A program made the position numbers and the translations under genes. Below, one piece after another: positions 17,091 to 27,358 of a DNA stretch of 64,000 nucleotides (position 1 is its first letter; every line of letters begins with the position of its first letter). Source of the DNA: Chloroflexi bacterium HGW-Chloroflexi-2 (GTDB taxonomy: Bacteria > Chloroflexota > Anaerolineae > Anaerolineales > Anaerolineaceae). Under the pieces are notes generated by a model. It was not told the origin of the DNA and did no database searches. It saw only the letters and a list, made by a program, of their open reading frames with translations. The stretch covers positions 124,001 through 188,000 of the forward strand of contig PHBY01000004.1 in NCBI GenBank assembly GCA_002840735.1. The letters run 5' to 3'.

Positions 17091-18770
17091 ATGCATAAGG
17101 ATGCAGAATCAACTAATATTACACGAATTGAAACCTTCATCAATATCGTAACCGGGTGGCATTTTTTTCTTTCATTTGCCGGACTTATTCTACTTTTCTT
17201 TATTATATTCAAACAATTGTTCAGTAATCTGCCATCATGGTTGATGTTTATTGGAACAATTTCAATAATTTTTTTAGTAGGTACCAGTTTCTTTGCGGGC
17301 ATTCAGCTGAGAAAGAGAACACGTGTAGGACGAACAATATCATTAGTCATTAATTATCTTGGATTCATTTTCTCATTTATTGCACTTTTACAAGTTTTGG
17401 GTGTATTCCTGGGCGTTGATGCACTGGCAAAAACTTTTGGTTCAGGAATTGGTTGGTTGGCAGGTGTATTGGCTGGTTATCTGATCCACGCTGCTGGAGA
17501 TCAATTCCATTTTCGAATTCAAATCGAAGAGCTGTTTCGTAAAATCGGGAAGTATATTGCTCTGGTTTTTTTTACCATTTTTCTGTTTCGGGTTGGATTG
17601 ATAAAGGCGTTAATCTACTTAGGTAAGCAGATAATCATTCCAACCAATTTAATGATTGCATTCCTGGTAATCCTATTTGGAATAGCAATCTGGTTAATGT
17701 GGAGAGAAGAAACCGGAATTTACCTTCATAGAAATAATGCTCAGACAGAAGCATTAGAAGGGTACTTATTTCTTTCACCTAATTTGCTGGGCTTTTTGAT
17801 ATTTTTCGCTTTTCCACTGGTTTTTTCATTTTATATCAGTCTTACCGATTGGGATGCTTTTGGAAATTCAAATTTCATTGGTTTAGCAAATTATCTGACC
17901 ATCTTTAGATTGAATTTAAAACCACTCGCAAGCGCTACCCAAAATTTTATCCAAGTGATGGACGGATCGATATACAGTGAGCTTTTACGATTCAATCTAT
18001 TTGGAAAATACTTTGTTCTAGGCGCAGCTGATGCCCGATTCTGGATTTCGTTACGCAATACGCTTGTTTTTTGTATAGTTACCGTTCCATTAAGTGCTAT
18101 TCCAGCTTTGTTACTCTCAAACATCCTGAATTCCAAAATTCCAGGTATGAAAATTTTTAGAGCAATATATTTCCTGCCTAGTATTGCAGCAGTTGTAGGT
18201 ATCTCCTTGATCTGGCAATGGCTTTACAATGCTACTATCGGATATATCAATTACTTTATTACTTTAGGGCTTCAATTCATTAATTCTATCTTTGCAACCA
18301 GTTATCCAATTGCTCTAATTCGTTGGTTATCAGAAAGTCGCACAGCATTACTTGCCATCATAATTGTTTCTGCCTGGCAGACGATGGGTTTTAATACTGT
18401 ACTATTTATGGCAGGACTGCAAAATATTCCCAAAGAATTGTATGAAGCTGCTACAGTAGATGGCGCTGGCAGGTGGGCAAAGTTCTGGAAAATCACATTA
18501 CCGTTATTGGCACCCACAACATTCTTTGTAATCACAACTACCACCATTCAAGCCTTACAGGTATTTGAACAGGTTTTTATTATGACGAATCCACCAGGAA
18601 GTCCAGGAACTTCGACATTAACCATCGTTTTATACTTATATCAGAATGGCTTCCAACGGTTCCAGCAAGGTTATGGGGCTGCCATTGCCTGGGTTTTATT
18701 CATTGTTATCTTTGCAGTCACATTACTTCAATTCCGCAGTCAGCGTAGAACTGGCGCATATGATGTTTAG
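17091..18770 (+). CDS. ABC sugar permease, MalF/UgpA type with extended N-terminus
   Basis: 559 residues from the ATG at 17091, preceded by GGAGGT. The C-terminal ~300 residues are the MalF-type core with the EAA loop (LYEAATVDGAGRWAKFWKITLPLL) that contacts the ATPase. The first ~220 residues carry about five additional hydrophobic segments not found in standard UgpA. An ATPase gene is not in the operon, so a shared MsmK-like ATPase elsewhere is expected. It is followed 9 nt later by the MalG-type partner. Confidence 0.9.
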   Translation: MHKDAESTNITRIETFINIVTGWHFFLSFAGLILLFFIIFKQLFSNLPSWLMFIGTISIIFLVGTSFFAGIQLRKRTRVGRTISLVINYLGFIFSFIALLQVLGVFLGVDALAKTFGSGIGWLAGVLAGYLIHAAGDQFHFRIQIEELFRKIGKYIALVFFTIFLFRVGLIKALIYLGKQIIIPTNLMIAFLVILFGIAIWLMWREETGIYLHRNNAQTEALEGYLFLSPNLLGFLIFFAFPLVFSFYISLTDWDAFGNSNFIGLANYLTIFRLNLKPLASATQNFIQVMDGSIYSELLRFNLFGKYFVLGAADARFWISLRNTLVFCIVTVPLSAIPALLLSNILNSKIPGMKIFRAIYFLPSIAAVVGISLIWQWLYNATIGYINYFITLGLQFINSIFATSYPIALIRWLSESRTALLAIIIVSAWQTMGFNTVLFMAGLQNIPKELYEAATVDGAGRWAKFWKITLPLLAPTTFFVITTTTIQALQVFEQVFIMTNPPGSPGTSTLTIVLYLYQNGFQRFQQGYGAAIAWVLFIVIFAVTLLQFRSQRRTGAYDV

Positions 18771-18779
18771 GAGGTTAAG

Positions 18780-19988
18780 ATGAATTCATTCCGTCTTTCA
18801 AAGATTTTGGTCAATACAATTACCTACATCATTCTGACTGCTTTTGCTTTGGTGATGTTGTTTCCTTTTCTTTATATGTTCGCTACGTCATTGAAAACAC
18901 CTAATGACACATTTACCTATCCACCAAGATTCTTTCCGAGAGAACAATCAACCATTGAACTTGATGGATATGATGAACCTTTACCATTGTATTTTGTTTT
19001 AGCGAATGGAGAGAAGAAAGAGTATGCTCTCGTACAAAGTGGGATACCTGCTGGTGTGTATGCTGACCCCAACGATCTTGAAACTGCATTTGCAGTTCCT
19101 TTAGCGTTTGTAAAACCTGCTATTGGAGGGGGTGAGGTTACCCTGCCGGATGGTACCGTGCAGGAATTAATGGATGTGCCCGTAGAAGGTAAGATAATGC
19201 AATTAGTCCAGGTGAATCGAACAGCTTTAGGTCGATTTGTTGATCCTGAGGACACGACGAAGGAGATATACCAGGTCGTAAGGACCAGTGAACCAGCAAC
19301 AAGAATCACTGCTCATCCTGAAAATTATATTCATGTGTTAAAAATGGAAAATATGGAACGAAGTCTGACGAACACAATTTTGGTTACTATCTTTGTTGTA
19401 GTTGGTCAGATGGTTACTTCTGTAATGGGTGGTTATGCTTTTGCGCGTTTACGTTTCCCTGGAAGAGATAAATTATTTCTTTTTTATCTTGGCACGATCA
19501 TGATTCCATTTGTGATGCTGATTATCCCCCTCTACCAATTAATGGTTTTGTTTGGTTGGACAGATAAACTGGCTTCTCTGATCTTTCCATGGATTTTCAC
19601 TGCTTATGGAACATTTCTGATGCGCCAATTTTTTATCACAGTCCCGAAAGATATAGAAGAAGCGGCTTTGATGGATGGTGCTTCCAGATTCGAAATACTC
19701 TATCGAATTTTTCTTCCAGCTGCTGCGCCAGCGTTAGCCACGCTTGCCACCTTTACTTTTTTGTACGCCTGGAATAGCTTCTTCTGGCCACTAGTGATTA
19801 TCAACACTGGTAATTATGAAAACCATGTGCTTACCCTCACACTTAATATGCTGCGAGGTCGGGCTTCAGATTCGGCAAACCTGATTCTTGCTGGAGCGGC
19901 TATTTCCATTCTGCCACCATTTATCCTGTTTATCCTTGGTCAACGATTCTTTATCGAAAGCGCAATGAGCAGTGGGGTTAAGGGTTAA
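18780..19988 (+). CDS. ABC sugar permease, MalG/UgpE type with extracytoplasmic insert
   Basis: 402 residues. TM1 (about 10-35) is followed by a hydrophilic region of roughly 150 residues (about 40-190), rich in beta-forming residues (VTLPDGTVQELMDVPVEG). The standard MalG core with the EAA loop EEAALMDGASRFEILYRIFLP completes the protein. The insert must lie outside the membrane, where it could touch the binding protein. It forms the second channel subunit with the gene just upstream. Confidence 0.9.
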   Translation: MNSFRLSKILVNTITYIILTAFALVMLFPFLYMFATSLKTPNDTFTYPPRFFPREQSTIELDGYDEPLPLYFVLANGEKKEYALVQSGIPAGVYADPNDLETAFAVPLAFVKPAIGGGEVTLPDGTVQELMDVPVEGKIMQLVQVNRTALGRFVDPEDTTKEIYQVVRTSEPATRITAHPENYIHVLKMENMERSLTNTILVTIFVVVGQMVTSVMGGYAFARLRFPGRDKLFLFYLGTIMIPFVMLIIPLYQLMVLFGWTDKLASLIFPWIFTAYGTFLMRQFFITVPKDIEEAALMDGASRFEILYRIFLPAAAPALATLATFTFLYAWNSFFWPLVIINTGNYENHVLTLTLNMLRGRASDSANLILAGAAISILPPFILFILGQRFFIESAMSSGVKG

Positions 19989-20038
19989 TCCTATCCACCC
20001 TTTTTTACAATTATTTTTCAACACAATGGAGATCAACA

Positions 20039-21559
20039 ATGAAGAAAATTAATGGAAAATATATTTTATTTGAAAATGAGCTGTCCGAAGGAAAATCCAA
20101 AGCTACAGATCGCTGGCAACAATTTTTTGTAAAGAAATTTCAATATGACCCAAACGAAAAATATACACTCAGTGTCCAATCCAATCATTATCTCGGTGAT
20201 GCATTAGGGATAAAGGATATTGTTCGTGGAGACTCCGGGGATTCTCTTCCGTCAACAGGGACGGTAGTAATTTCCACCATTAGAATGGGGTATGGACACT
20301 ATCGCATTGCAATGGCAGGTGCATCCTGCGCCAGAGCAATGGGGTATACACCACTTTGGTTGGACTTATTGGCGATTCCTGGCATCACCACGGATGTCAT
20401 TAATTGGTGCAACACCAATTACAGTCGTTTTTCCAGGTTATCTCAACGGAATAGCTTCTTTAACAAATATATCTGGGAATCTCTAACAACAGGTGATCCA
20501 TCACTACCAATTCTCAACTCCATATTGAATGCCTGGATTGTTACCTGGCCGTGGAGGTTCCTAAAAACAAATATTAAAGATTACAAAATGTCCGAACTAT
20601 TTCGGAATCTATATCAGGCATTACCATCTGATATTCCCATGCTGACTTCGCATATGTGGAATAGTATGGGTGCCGTCGCTGGCGGAATGACGAATGTTGT
20701 TGATATGGTATTTGATAACTGGCCAATGGCTTTTCAATTAACCGAAGGTGCCAAACATGGTATACAATCCCCATCGGCATACTATGGTTTTAGGACAATG
20801 CGCGGGTTTGATGATAAAGGAAAGATCATGAAACCTGCACCAACTGACGCTGTGTATTACACAGGTGCGCATATTGATCACGAATTGGTCGAGAACATCG
20901 AGGGAGATTGCGCCGCCCGGATCCGCAGGATGAATAATAACGAACCCCGTAGGATTCTTTTAACCATGGGCGGCGCAGGTGCGCAACGCGAACTATTTAA
21001 GGCAATTATCGAATATAGCATTCCACTGGTAAAAAGTGGAAAAATGGCGTTATTTGTAAATCTCGGAGACCATAAAGATAATTGGACCTGGTTACAGGGG
21101 GAACTAAAGGATAGTTCATTAGAGATTCAAACACATTTTGACTGGGAAGATACAAAAGCATTGGCAGATCAAATCAGGGAACAATCTGCTCATGGTGTGC
21201 ATATATTCTTGCATGACAACACCTTCCATGCAGTCTATTCAACCAATTACCTGATGCGTGTAGTAGATGTGATGATTACAAAACCAAGCGAATTAGCATT
21301 TTATCCAATACCGAAGATTTTTAATGCTCGCGTGGGTGGACATGAGAAGTGGGGCGCTATTCGTGGAGCTGAATTAGGGGATAGTACTGTTGAAGCTACA
21401 ACCATACCATTGACTTTGCAAGCTATTGATATGCTGGTCAATCATAATGACTTGTTGGCATTATTCTGTGAGTCAATTGTAAAAAATAAAAGTATAGGTA
21501 TTTATGACGGTGCTTACAATTGTGTCGCCCTGGCGACTGGTAAAAAATGGGAACGATAG
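20039..21559 (+). CDS. Uncharacterised protein with GT-B glycosyltransferase-like features
   Basis: 506 residues I do not recognise with certainty. Residues about 82-100 (STIRMGYGHYRIAMAGA) resemble the N-terminal Gly/His loop of MurG/MGDG-synthase-type GT-B enzymes. The region LLTMGGAGAQRELFKAI, about 300-317, resembles the start of the second Rossmann lobe of GT28 enzymes. No signal peptide or membrane helix is apparent, so the protein should be cytoplasmic. It follows the permease pair by 50 nt and precedes a hydrolase and a symporter, and probably acts on the imported sugar or uses it as acceptor. That function is inference. Confidence 0.6.
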   Translation: MKKINGKYILFENELSEGKSKATDRWQQFFVKKFQYDPNEKYTLSVQSNHYLGDALGIKDIVRGDSGDSLPSTGTVVISTIRMGYGHYRIAMAGASCARAMGYTPLWLDLLAIPGITTDVINWCNTNYSRFSRLSQRNSFFNKYIWESLTTGDPSLPILNSILNAWIVTWPWRFLKTNIKDYKMSELFRNLYQALPSDIPMLTSHMWNSMGAVAGGMTNVVDMVFDNWPMAFQLTEGAKHGIQSPSAYYGFRTMRGFDDKGKIMKPAPTDAVYYTGAHIDHELVENIEGDCAARIRRMNNNEPRRILLTMGGAGAQRELFKAIIEYSIPLVKSGKMALFVNLGDHKDNWTWLQGELKDSSLEIQTHFDWEDTKALADQIREQSAHGVHIFLHDNTFHAVYSTNYLMRVVDVMITKPSELAFYPIPKIFNARVGGHEKWGAIRGAELGDSTVEATTIPLTLQAIDMLVNHNDLLALFCESIVKNKSIGIYDGAYNCVALATGKKWER

Positions 21560-21684
21560 ATCATAAATCCAAAATCATGCACTTTGTATTACAACCCAAA
21601 TGAAGGATTTGAAGAACTCTTATTAATAGATACATGCGATAAACATTACTGCATAATTAAAAAAATTAGGGTAATGGAGGTAAT

Positions 21685-22590
21685 TTGTTTATTTTACTTG
21701 TAATAATTTTTCTTCTCATCGTTTCAATTTTGATGGGTTATGTTTTTGCTGCCAAGGTGGTTTATCCAAAAAGATTTGGCTTTGAAGAAACTTATTGTAT
21801 TGAAATAGAAAAAGGTAGATTGGTTGAGGAAGAATATAAATCCTGGGTAAAGGAGGAGACTATTCTACAATCCCAATTTGATTATTCAATCTACGGGTTG
21901 TATTTTCCAATCGAAGGATCTGACAAAGTGATAATTTTTTCTCATGGAATTACCTACACTTTATTTGGTTCGGTTAAATATATGAAGATTTTCCGTGACC
22001 TGGGTTTTAATATTTTTATTTATGACAATCGATATCATGGAAAGAGTGGAGGAAAAAATTCCACATTTGGATATTACGAGAAATTTGACCTGAAAATGAT
22101 CGTTGATTGGATCCAACAGAAAGTTGGACCTGATGCGATAATTGGCACGCATGGCGAATCGATGGGCGCGGCAATTTCGATCCAACATGCTGCCATTGAC
22201 CCAAGAATAAAATTTATTATTGAAGATTGTAGCTTTAATGACCTCTGGGATCAGTTGAAATATCGCCTTAAGATGGAATACCATTTACCTGCTTTTCCAC
22301 TTCTTCACCTGGCTAATATGATGGGTAAAGTAATAACGGGCATGGATTTTCACGAAATTTCTCCTAAAAAGGATGTTCAAAACATTCAGGCACCGATGCT
22401 CTTTATTCATGGTGAACAGGATGATTTTATCCCTGTTTCTATGGTCCATGAGTTGTTTGAAAATAAGGTCTCTGGACCAAAGAAAAAATATATTCCCAAT
22501 AACGCTAAGCATGCTACTGCTTTCTGGGATAATCGATTTGAATATGCAAGCGTTATTCGTAAATTTTTAGTAGAGAATCATATCGTTTAA
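21685..22590 (+). CDS. Membrane-anchored alpha/beta hydrolase
   Basis: 301 residues. One N-terminal transmembrane helix (about 2-22) is followed by an alpha/beta-hydrolase fold with oxyanion strand FSHGITY, nucleophile elbow GESMG, acid in GEQDDFIP and His in NAKHATAF, i.e. a full Ser-Asp-His triad. The start is TTG, supported by GGAGG upstream. It may be an esterase or deacylase of sugars; the substrate is unknown. It lies in the locus 1 gene string, 125 nt after the GT-like gene. Confidence 0.82.
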   Translation: MFILLVIIFLLIVSILMGYVFAAKVVYPKRFGFEETYCIEIEKGRLVEEEYKSWVKEETILQSQFDYSIYGLYFPIEGSDKVIIFSHGITYTLFGSVKYMKIFRDLGFNIFIYDNRYHGKSGGKNSTFGYYEKFDLKMIVDWIQQKVGPDAIIGTHGESMGAAISIQHAAIDPRIKFIIEDCSFNDLWDQLKYRLKMEYHLPAFPLLHLANMMGKVITGMDFHEISPKKDVQNIQAPMLFIHGEQDDFIPVSMVHELFENKVSGPKKKYIPNNAKHATAFWDNRFEYASVIRKFLVENHIV

Positions 22591-22614
22591 TATAAGAGAA
22601 TCATTGAGGTGATC

Positions 22615-24024
22615 ATGATAGAAAATCAGGTTTTATACGAAGAAAAAGTGCCTTTAAAAAGTCGAATTTGGGTATCCATCGCGGATGCATCAACAGCCAT
22701 GTTAAATACTTTTATCGTCAGTATTGGCTTAACTTATTACTTTACCAGTTTCAGAGGTATGAATCCAGGGTTGGTTGCAACAGTCTGGATTTTATTTGGC
22801 ATCTGGAATGCGGTTAATGATCCTTTGTTTGGTTACATCAGTGATAGAACCAAAAGCAAGCTTGGTAGGCGTATTCCCTATATTCGCTATGGTGCACCGA
22901 TCATCGGTTTGGCATTTATCTTCAGCTGGATCAACTTTGGGGGAGTAAATGCCAGCCAGACCGTGATGTTCATACAAATGACACTGTTGCTGTTTATCTT
23001 TGATGCCTTATATACAGCGATTGCAACCAGTATCTATGTGATGCCATTTGAAATGGCTGTATCTAATAAAGCCAGAAGCAGCATTTTAATCTGGAAACTA
23101 ATTTTTGCAGTTTTTCCATTGGCTGTCCCATTAATCCTGTGGGGATTTATCAGACCTGAACCAGGTTCTGATGTATTTATATTTCAAATGATCATGGTTG
23201 CTTTTGGTATTCTGATGGCATTGTTGATTTTTATCAGTACTTTTTATTATCGAGAGAAACACTTCCAGCAGGAAGAAGAACAGATGCCGTTTCTTAAGTC
23301 TGTCAAGGAATGTTTCACGAATAAATCATTTATTGTTTTTGAAGTGCTTAGTTTTACCGTCATTTACGTACAAACTTCACTGATGCTTGGATTAAATTAT
23401 TACCTGGCTGAATTTTCTACTCCCGCAGTTCCTTTGTATGCCAGCCTGGCAATTGGCATTGTATTTGGTGTGTTTTTATTTGTTAAAAATCGGGAAAGGT
23501 GGGGTGTTAAAGGTTGTACAATGTTAATGGCAGCTCTTTTCTCTTTGGGCTGCTTTCTTGTCTTAGGATTTGGACACCAGACTGTGCCGACATTAATTGG
23601 CGTCTTCTTCTTTGGGATTGGATTTGCTGGCGGTATGTATCTAATTCCATTGATGAATGGCGATGTAATTGATATGGATGAACATCGCACCGGTTTGCGG
23701 CGTGAAGGGATGTATGCTGGTGTTAATAGCTTAATTACCAAACCGGCAATCAGCCTGGCCAATTCTGCTTTCATCTGGTTTTTAACAATATATGGCTATA
23801 ATTTTGCTGGAAAATCAGGCACCCAAACAACGGATGCTCAAACTGGGATTTTAATGGGCTGGGTTTTGATTCCGGGCATTATGCTGGCTGTTAGTTTTCT
23901 CACATTATTTTTATACCCTTTAGCTGGCGAGAAATGGGATGAGATTAAAGAAAAGCTGGCAATTATTCACGTTGAGAAAGAGAAACAGATTTTAGCTGCA
24001 AAAGGGATCAAATTCGAAGAATAA
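22615..24024 (+). CDS. GPH-family (MelB-like) sugar:cation symporter
   Basis: 469 residues with about 12 hydrophobic helices. The early motif NDPLFGYISDRTKSKLGRRIPYI is the glycoside-pentoside-hexuronide symporter signature, and DVIDMDEHRTGLRREGMYAG is the second conserved loop. It moves glycosides such as melibiose, or pentosides, with Na+ or H+. The start was placed at the ATG at 22615 after GAGGT. It gives locus 1 a second import route in addition to the ABC system, consistent with the alpha-galactosidase opposite. Confidence 0.88.
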   Translation: MIENQVLYEEKVPLKSRIWVSIADASTAMLNTFIVSIGLTYYFTSFRGMNPGLVATVWILFGIWNAVNDPLFGYISDRTKSKLGRRIPYIRYGAPIIGLAFIFSWINFGGVNASQTVMFIQMTLLLFIFDALYTAIATSIYVMPFEMAVSNKARSSILIWKLIFAVFPLAVPLILWGFIRPEPGSDVFIFQMIMVAFGILMALLIFISTFYYREKHFQQEEEQMPFLKSVKECFTNKSFIVFEVLSFTVIYVQTSLMLGLNYYLAEFSTPAVPLYASLAIGIVFGVFLFVKNRERWGVKGCTMLMAALFSLGCFLVLGFGHQTVPTLIGVFFFGIGFAGGMYLIPLMNGDVIDMDEHRTGLRREGMYAGVNSLITKPAISLANSAFIWFLTIYGYNFAGKSGTQTTDAQTGILMGWVLIPGIMLAVSFLTLFLYPLAGEKWDEIKEKLAIIHVEKEKQILAAKGIKFEE

Positions 24025-24140
24025 TTGAAATAATTATGAAAATAATTAAGAATCAAAAGTTTATTACAAGATTCCTTGCATCATCTCAAAAACACATGAA
24101 CCACTCGTGATTGAGGAGATACGCTTCCTAGATTTCTTAA

Positions 24141-26201
24141 TTATTCAATTTTTTTATGAATTTCACGAATTGTGCTCTCAAACTCTGCTAATGGAAAAAC
24201 TAAGACTTCCGACATCCAGTCCTGACCAGATTTGATTTGATTGAAACCTTCAACTTCATAAATTACGTCTGGTTGTAACCCCTGAAGTCTCACCTTGATT
24301 GAGTTTGTTTGAACTGGTTCACCAGCATTAAAAACAAAAAGTACTCCATGTTGATAGTCTTTGCTCATATATTGAGTGGAGTAGTATTCCAGGCGGTATT
24401 GTTCACCCAATTGTATTATTTCTCGCAGCCCTTTATAGCGGGAAATCCAATAGGTTGCCTCGTCTAGTTCATCCTCACACCACTGAAGAAGATTACCCCC
24501 GATACCCAGACTACCACACATACTGACATGAAAACGAAATGATAATGGCAGTTTTCCGCGATCTGCATCTGTCACCCAGGCTTCCATGGTGATGGCAGGA
24601 TAAGCCATTGAAAATCCATGTTGAATTTGCAGACGAGCCAGTGCTTGTGTGTTATCTGACACCCAGATTTGATCTGCAAAACTTAAAATACCCAAATCTG
24701 CTCGGCCACCCCCACCAGAGCAGGATTGCCAGATCACATCCGGATGACGTAGACGTAGTTCACCCCAAACCCGATATAATCCCTGCACATATCGAACCCA
24801 GATTTCTTTTGGATCACCAGGCGGATGCAACCAACCTGGCTCACTGACATTACGGTTCATGTCCCATTTGATAAATGCTATGTTGTTTTCCTTCAATAAG
24901 CGATCAATTTTTTCAATCAGATAAGTTTGCACTTCAGGTAACGCCATATTGAGAATACATTGGTTGCGAGCAAGCGTGGGTTTTCTCGTGGGAAAATGAA
25001 GAATCCAATTCGGGTGGGATCGATATAGATCACTGTCAGGATTAACCATTTCAGGTTCTATCCACAGTCCAAAATCCATTCCAAGCTGGTTTACTTTCTG
25101 GATCAGGGGCTGTAAACCGTGTGGAAATTTCACAGGATCTGGCCACCAGTCACCCAACCCGGATTGATCACTATTGCGGTTGTAAAACCAGCCATCATCC
25201 AATACGAATAATTCCACACCCATGGATGCAGCTATTTCAGCCAATCGTGTTTGCGAGATCTCATCTACATCAAACAAGGTGGCTTCCCAGGAGTTATACA
25301 GGATTTTGTGTGGCTTAGACTCATGCGGGATTAACTGTTCGCGAATGAAACTGTGCAGGGATCGGCTTGCCTGGCCAAAACCGTTTTCTGTGTATCCCGC
25401 AAACGCGGAAGGGGAGACAAAATTTTCACCTCCATTCAATCTCCAGGCAAAATCCCAATCATTTATACCCATACTGATGCGTGTCATATCAAAATTCGTG
25501 ACTTCAGCCGCAAGTTTCCAATTTCCACTCCAGGCAAGGGCACCAAACCAGACTTCACCGTGTGTTTCGGTTGCATTTCCAGCATCGACCATGAACCAGG
25601 GATTATGATGATGACTGCTGGTTAAGCGACGACTTTCAAGTACTTTTACACCGCTGGTCAAAGCTTCACGAGACAAGTGAAATTCATCACTCCATTTTCC
25701 GGATAAGTGTGACAAAAAATATTGCTGCTGCTCTGGAAAATGCCATTGTGCTGAGAAGATCCGTTCAATAGTGATTGGCTCATTGCCTTCGTTGAATACT
25801 TCCACCCAACGTTCAATCAAATCATAATCGTAGTGTGCTCGATAATGTGAAATCAACCGAATTGGATAATATGAATCACGAAGCTGAATGGCTATCTCAT
25901 TTTTGGATGACCAGTCGGTGTCATATCTTAAGACCAGATCTCTAACTCCATCCGCGAATGTAATTTTTAGGCAAGGTTCGTGGTGGAACCCGCCACCATA
26001 AACCGGGTATTCTTCCTGAAGTACATTGGCAGGAGAATCAAAAGAAGCCCAGCCTTCTTTTTGACCAGGCAGGGGATAATCTGTTTTATTGTTTTTTCTT
26101 TTCCCCCAGTATGAATTAATTAAATAACCATCATCATTAATTCCGAAACAATAGGCAGAATTACAGGTTTCCAGTACCCAATATAATTTTGATATTTCCA
26201 T
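24141..26201 (-). CDS. Alpha-galactosidase, GH36
   Basis: 686 residues. The GH36 pattern is present: LFVLDDGWF, the nucleophile Asp in KWDMNR, CSGGGGRADLG, and the acid/base Asp in SDNTQ. The N-terminal beta-supersandwich and C-terminal beta domain fit the standard length. No signal peptide, so it is intracellular. It hydrolyses terminal alpha-galactosyl residues from melibiose, raffinose or galactomannan fragments. It converges with the symporter gene and is on the opposite strand to the rest of locus 1, so it has its own promoter. Confidence 0.93.
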   Translation of the reverse strand: MEISKLYWVLETCNSAYCFGINDDGYLINSYWGKRKNNKTDYPLPGQKEGWASFDSPANVLQEEYPVYGGGFHHEPCLKITFADGVRDLVLRYDTDWSSKNEIAIQLRDSYYPIRLISHYRAHYDYDLIERWVEVFNEGNEPITIERIFSAQWHFPEQQQYFLSHLSGKWSDEFHLSREALTSGVKVLESRRLTSSHHHNPWFMVDAGNATETHGEVWFGALAWSGNWKLAAEVTNFDMTRISMGINDWDFAWRLNGGENFVSPSAFAGYTENGFGQASRSLHSFIREQLIPHESKPHKILYNSWEATLFDVDEISQTRLAEIAASMGVELFVLDDGWFYNRNSDQSGLGDWWPDPVKFPHGLQPLIQKVNQLGMDFGLWIEPEMVNPDSDLYRSHPNWILHFPTRKPTLARNQCILNMALPEVQTYLIEKIDRLLKENNIAFIKWDMNRNVSEPGWLHPPGDPKEIWVRYVQGLYRVWGELRLRHPDVIWQSCSGGGGRADLGILSFADQIWVSDNTQALARLQIQHGFSMAYPAITMEAWVTDADRGKLPLSFRFHVSMCGSLGIGGNLLQWCEDELDEATYWISRYKGLREIIQLGEQYRLEYYSTQYMSKDYQHGVLFVFNAGEPVQTNSIKVRLQGLQPDVIYEVEGFNQIKSGQDWMSEVLVFPLAEFESTIREIHKKIE

Positions 26202-26525
26202 GGTTGTGTTTTTCCGGATTAATTACTAATTTCTGATAATAATTCAAAATAATAATAGCACCTAATTTTGCAAAATTCCTCTATAACGAGGGAGAAAAAA
26301 ATTCTGTGAGCGTAGATTGTCTATTTCCCTATTAGGAATCATTCAAACTATTGAAAATCGCTTGATTATTTTAAATTACTTGATAGAGGAAAATTGATAA
26401 GTTATTTTGGCTGAATTCATCTCATTTAATTTTTGGGTATCTATACCGAAAGATAAAAAAATTTGAACAATTGAAAAATTCCAATTATTCTATCGAGAAA
26501 TAAAAGTAAAAGGAAAGAGGTGGAA
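26202..26525. other. Divergent intergenic region between alpha-galactosidase and YggT gene
   Basis: 324 nt, A/T-rich. It must carry divergent promoters, but no clear -35/-10 pair or LacI-type palindrome was found. An AAGGAAAGAGGTGG purine stretch before 26526 gives the YggT RBS. No gene visible. Confidence 0.4.
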
Positions 26526-26879
26526 ATGCTGGACAATTTACAGAATTCATTTATTGAGAAGAATGATGTTCAGCAAAGAAGAGTATTTACTTTTAAAGCA
26601 ACTCAATTAATCTGGTTATTGCTAGGTATTCTTGAAGCTCTTTTAGGATTGCGAATCTTCCTAAAATTAATTGGTGCCAATCCAGCTAGTCCATTTACTG
26701 CATTTTTGTACAAGCTAACCGAATTATTTGTATTTCCATTTGCCTGGTTAACCAGTACTCCAGCAGTAGAAAATATGGTTTTAGAGGTATCAACATTTAT
26801 AGCCATGCTGGTGTATGGATTGATTGCCTGGGCTGCTGAGCGATTGGTCTGGTTGATATTTTATAAACCGCGGGTTTGA
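26526..26879 (+). CDS. YggT-family membrane protein
   Basis: About 117 residues with two or three hydrophobic segments (about 20-45, 60-80 and 90-110). LRIFLKLIGANPASPFTAFLYKLTELFVFPF is the YggT repeat, cited here as residues about 44-74. YggT proteins are implicated in osmotic tolerance and cell-division-site membrane organisation; the molecular role is unclear. The ATG at 26526 was preferred over GTG at 26520 because of GAGGTGGAA. It stands alone between two long gaps. Confidence 0.82.
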   Translation: MLDNLQNSFIEKNDVQQRRVFTFKATQLIWLLLGILEALLGLRIFLKLIGANPASPFTAFLYKLTELFVFPFAWLTSTPAVENMVLEVSTFIAMLVYGLIAWAAERLVWLIFYKPRV

Positions 26880-27358
26880 AAGACTTTTTTCTGGTCACAA
26901 AAAATTGATCAGTGATTACCACTGATATGACTGGTCAGTAATAACTCTGAAACTGCATCTAAATCATACATTCGCTACCTGTCAGGTATCAAACTTAATT
27001 AACAAGAATCTAATATATACAATTAACACCTTTTAGGGCAATACCAGAATTATCTGTTTCCTATTATTCCTTGCAAATTGCAACAGATATGATTATTCAA
27101 TACATAAGTAAAATCGGCATTCTGAAAAAGAATCTTATTGATGATGAAGATAAATTTTTACACAAAATCTTCAAATGAGCAGAATCAGATTTGATGACTT
27201 AATGAAAAATTTGAGTTAATTTTCTTGATATATAATGAAATAAGTTTCATAATTTTGAACATTGTCCTTTATATTCCAAAAAATTAAAAAAAACCATAAC
27301 ACAAAAATATAGCACTAAAGCAGGAAAGCGAATAATAATATTTTTTGATGGGGCATAA
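26880..27358. other. Gene-free intergenic region
   Basis: 479 nt of A/T-rich sequence before the GT39-like gene. It holds one hairpin, ATCAGTG (26908-26914) with CACTGAT (26920-26926), and CTGGTCA twice (around 26891 and 26931). A 29-codon ATG frame near 27088 lacks an RBS and is not annotated. Nothing else recognised. Confidence 0.4.

Noticed and set aside
27088-27177. 29-codon frame starting MIIQYISK
   Set aside because: No RBS and no promoter; chance in A/T-rich DNA is likely.
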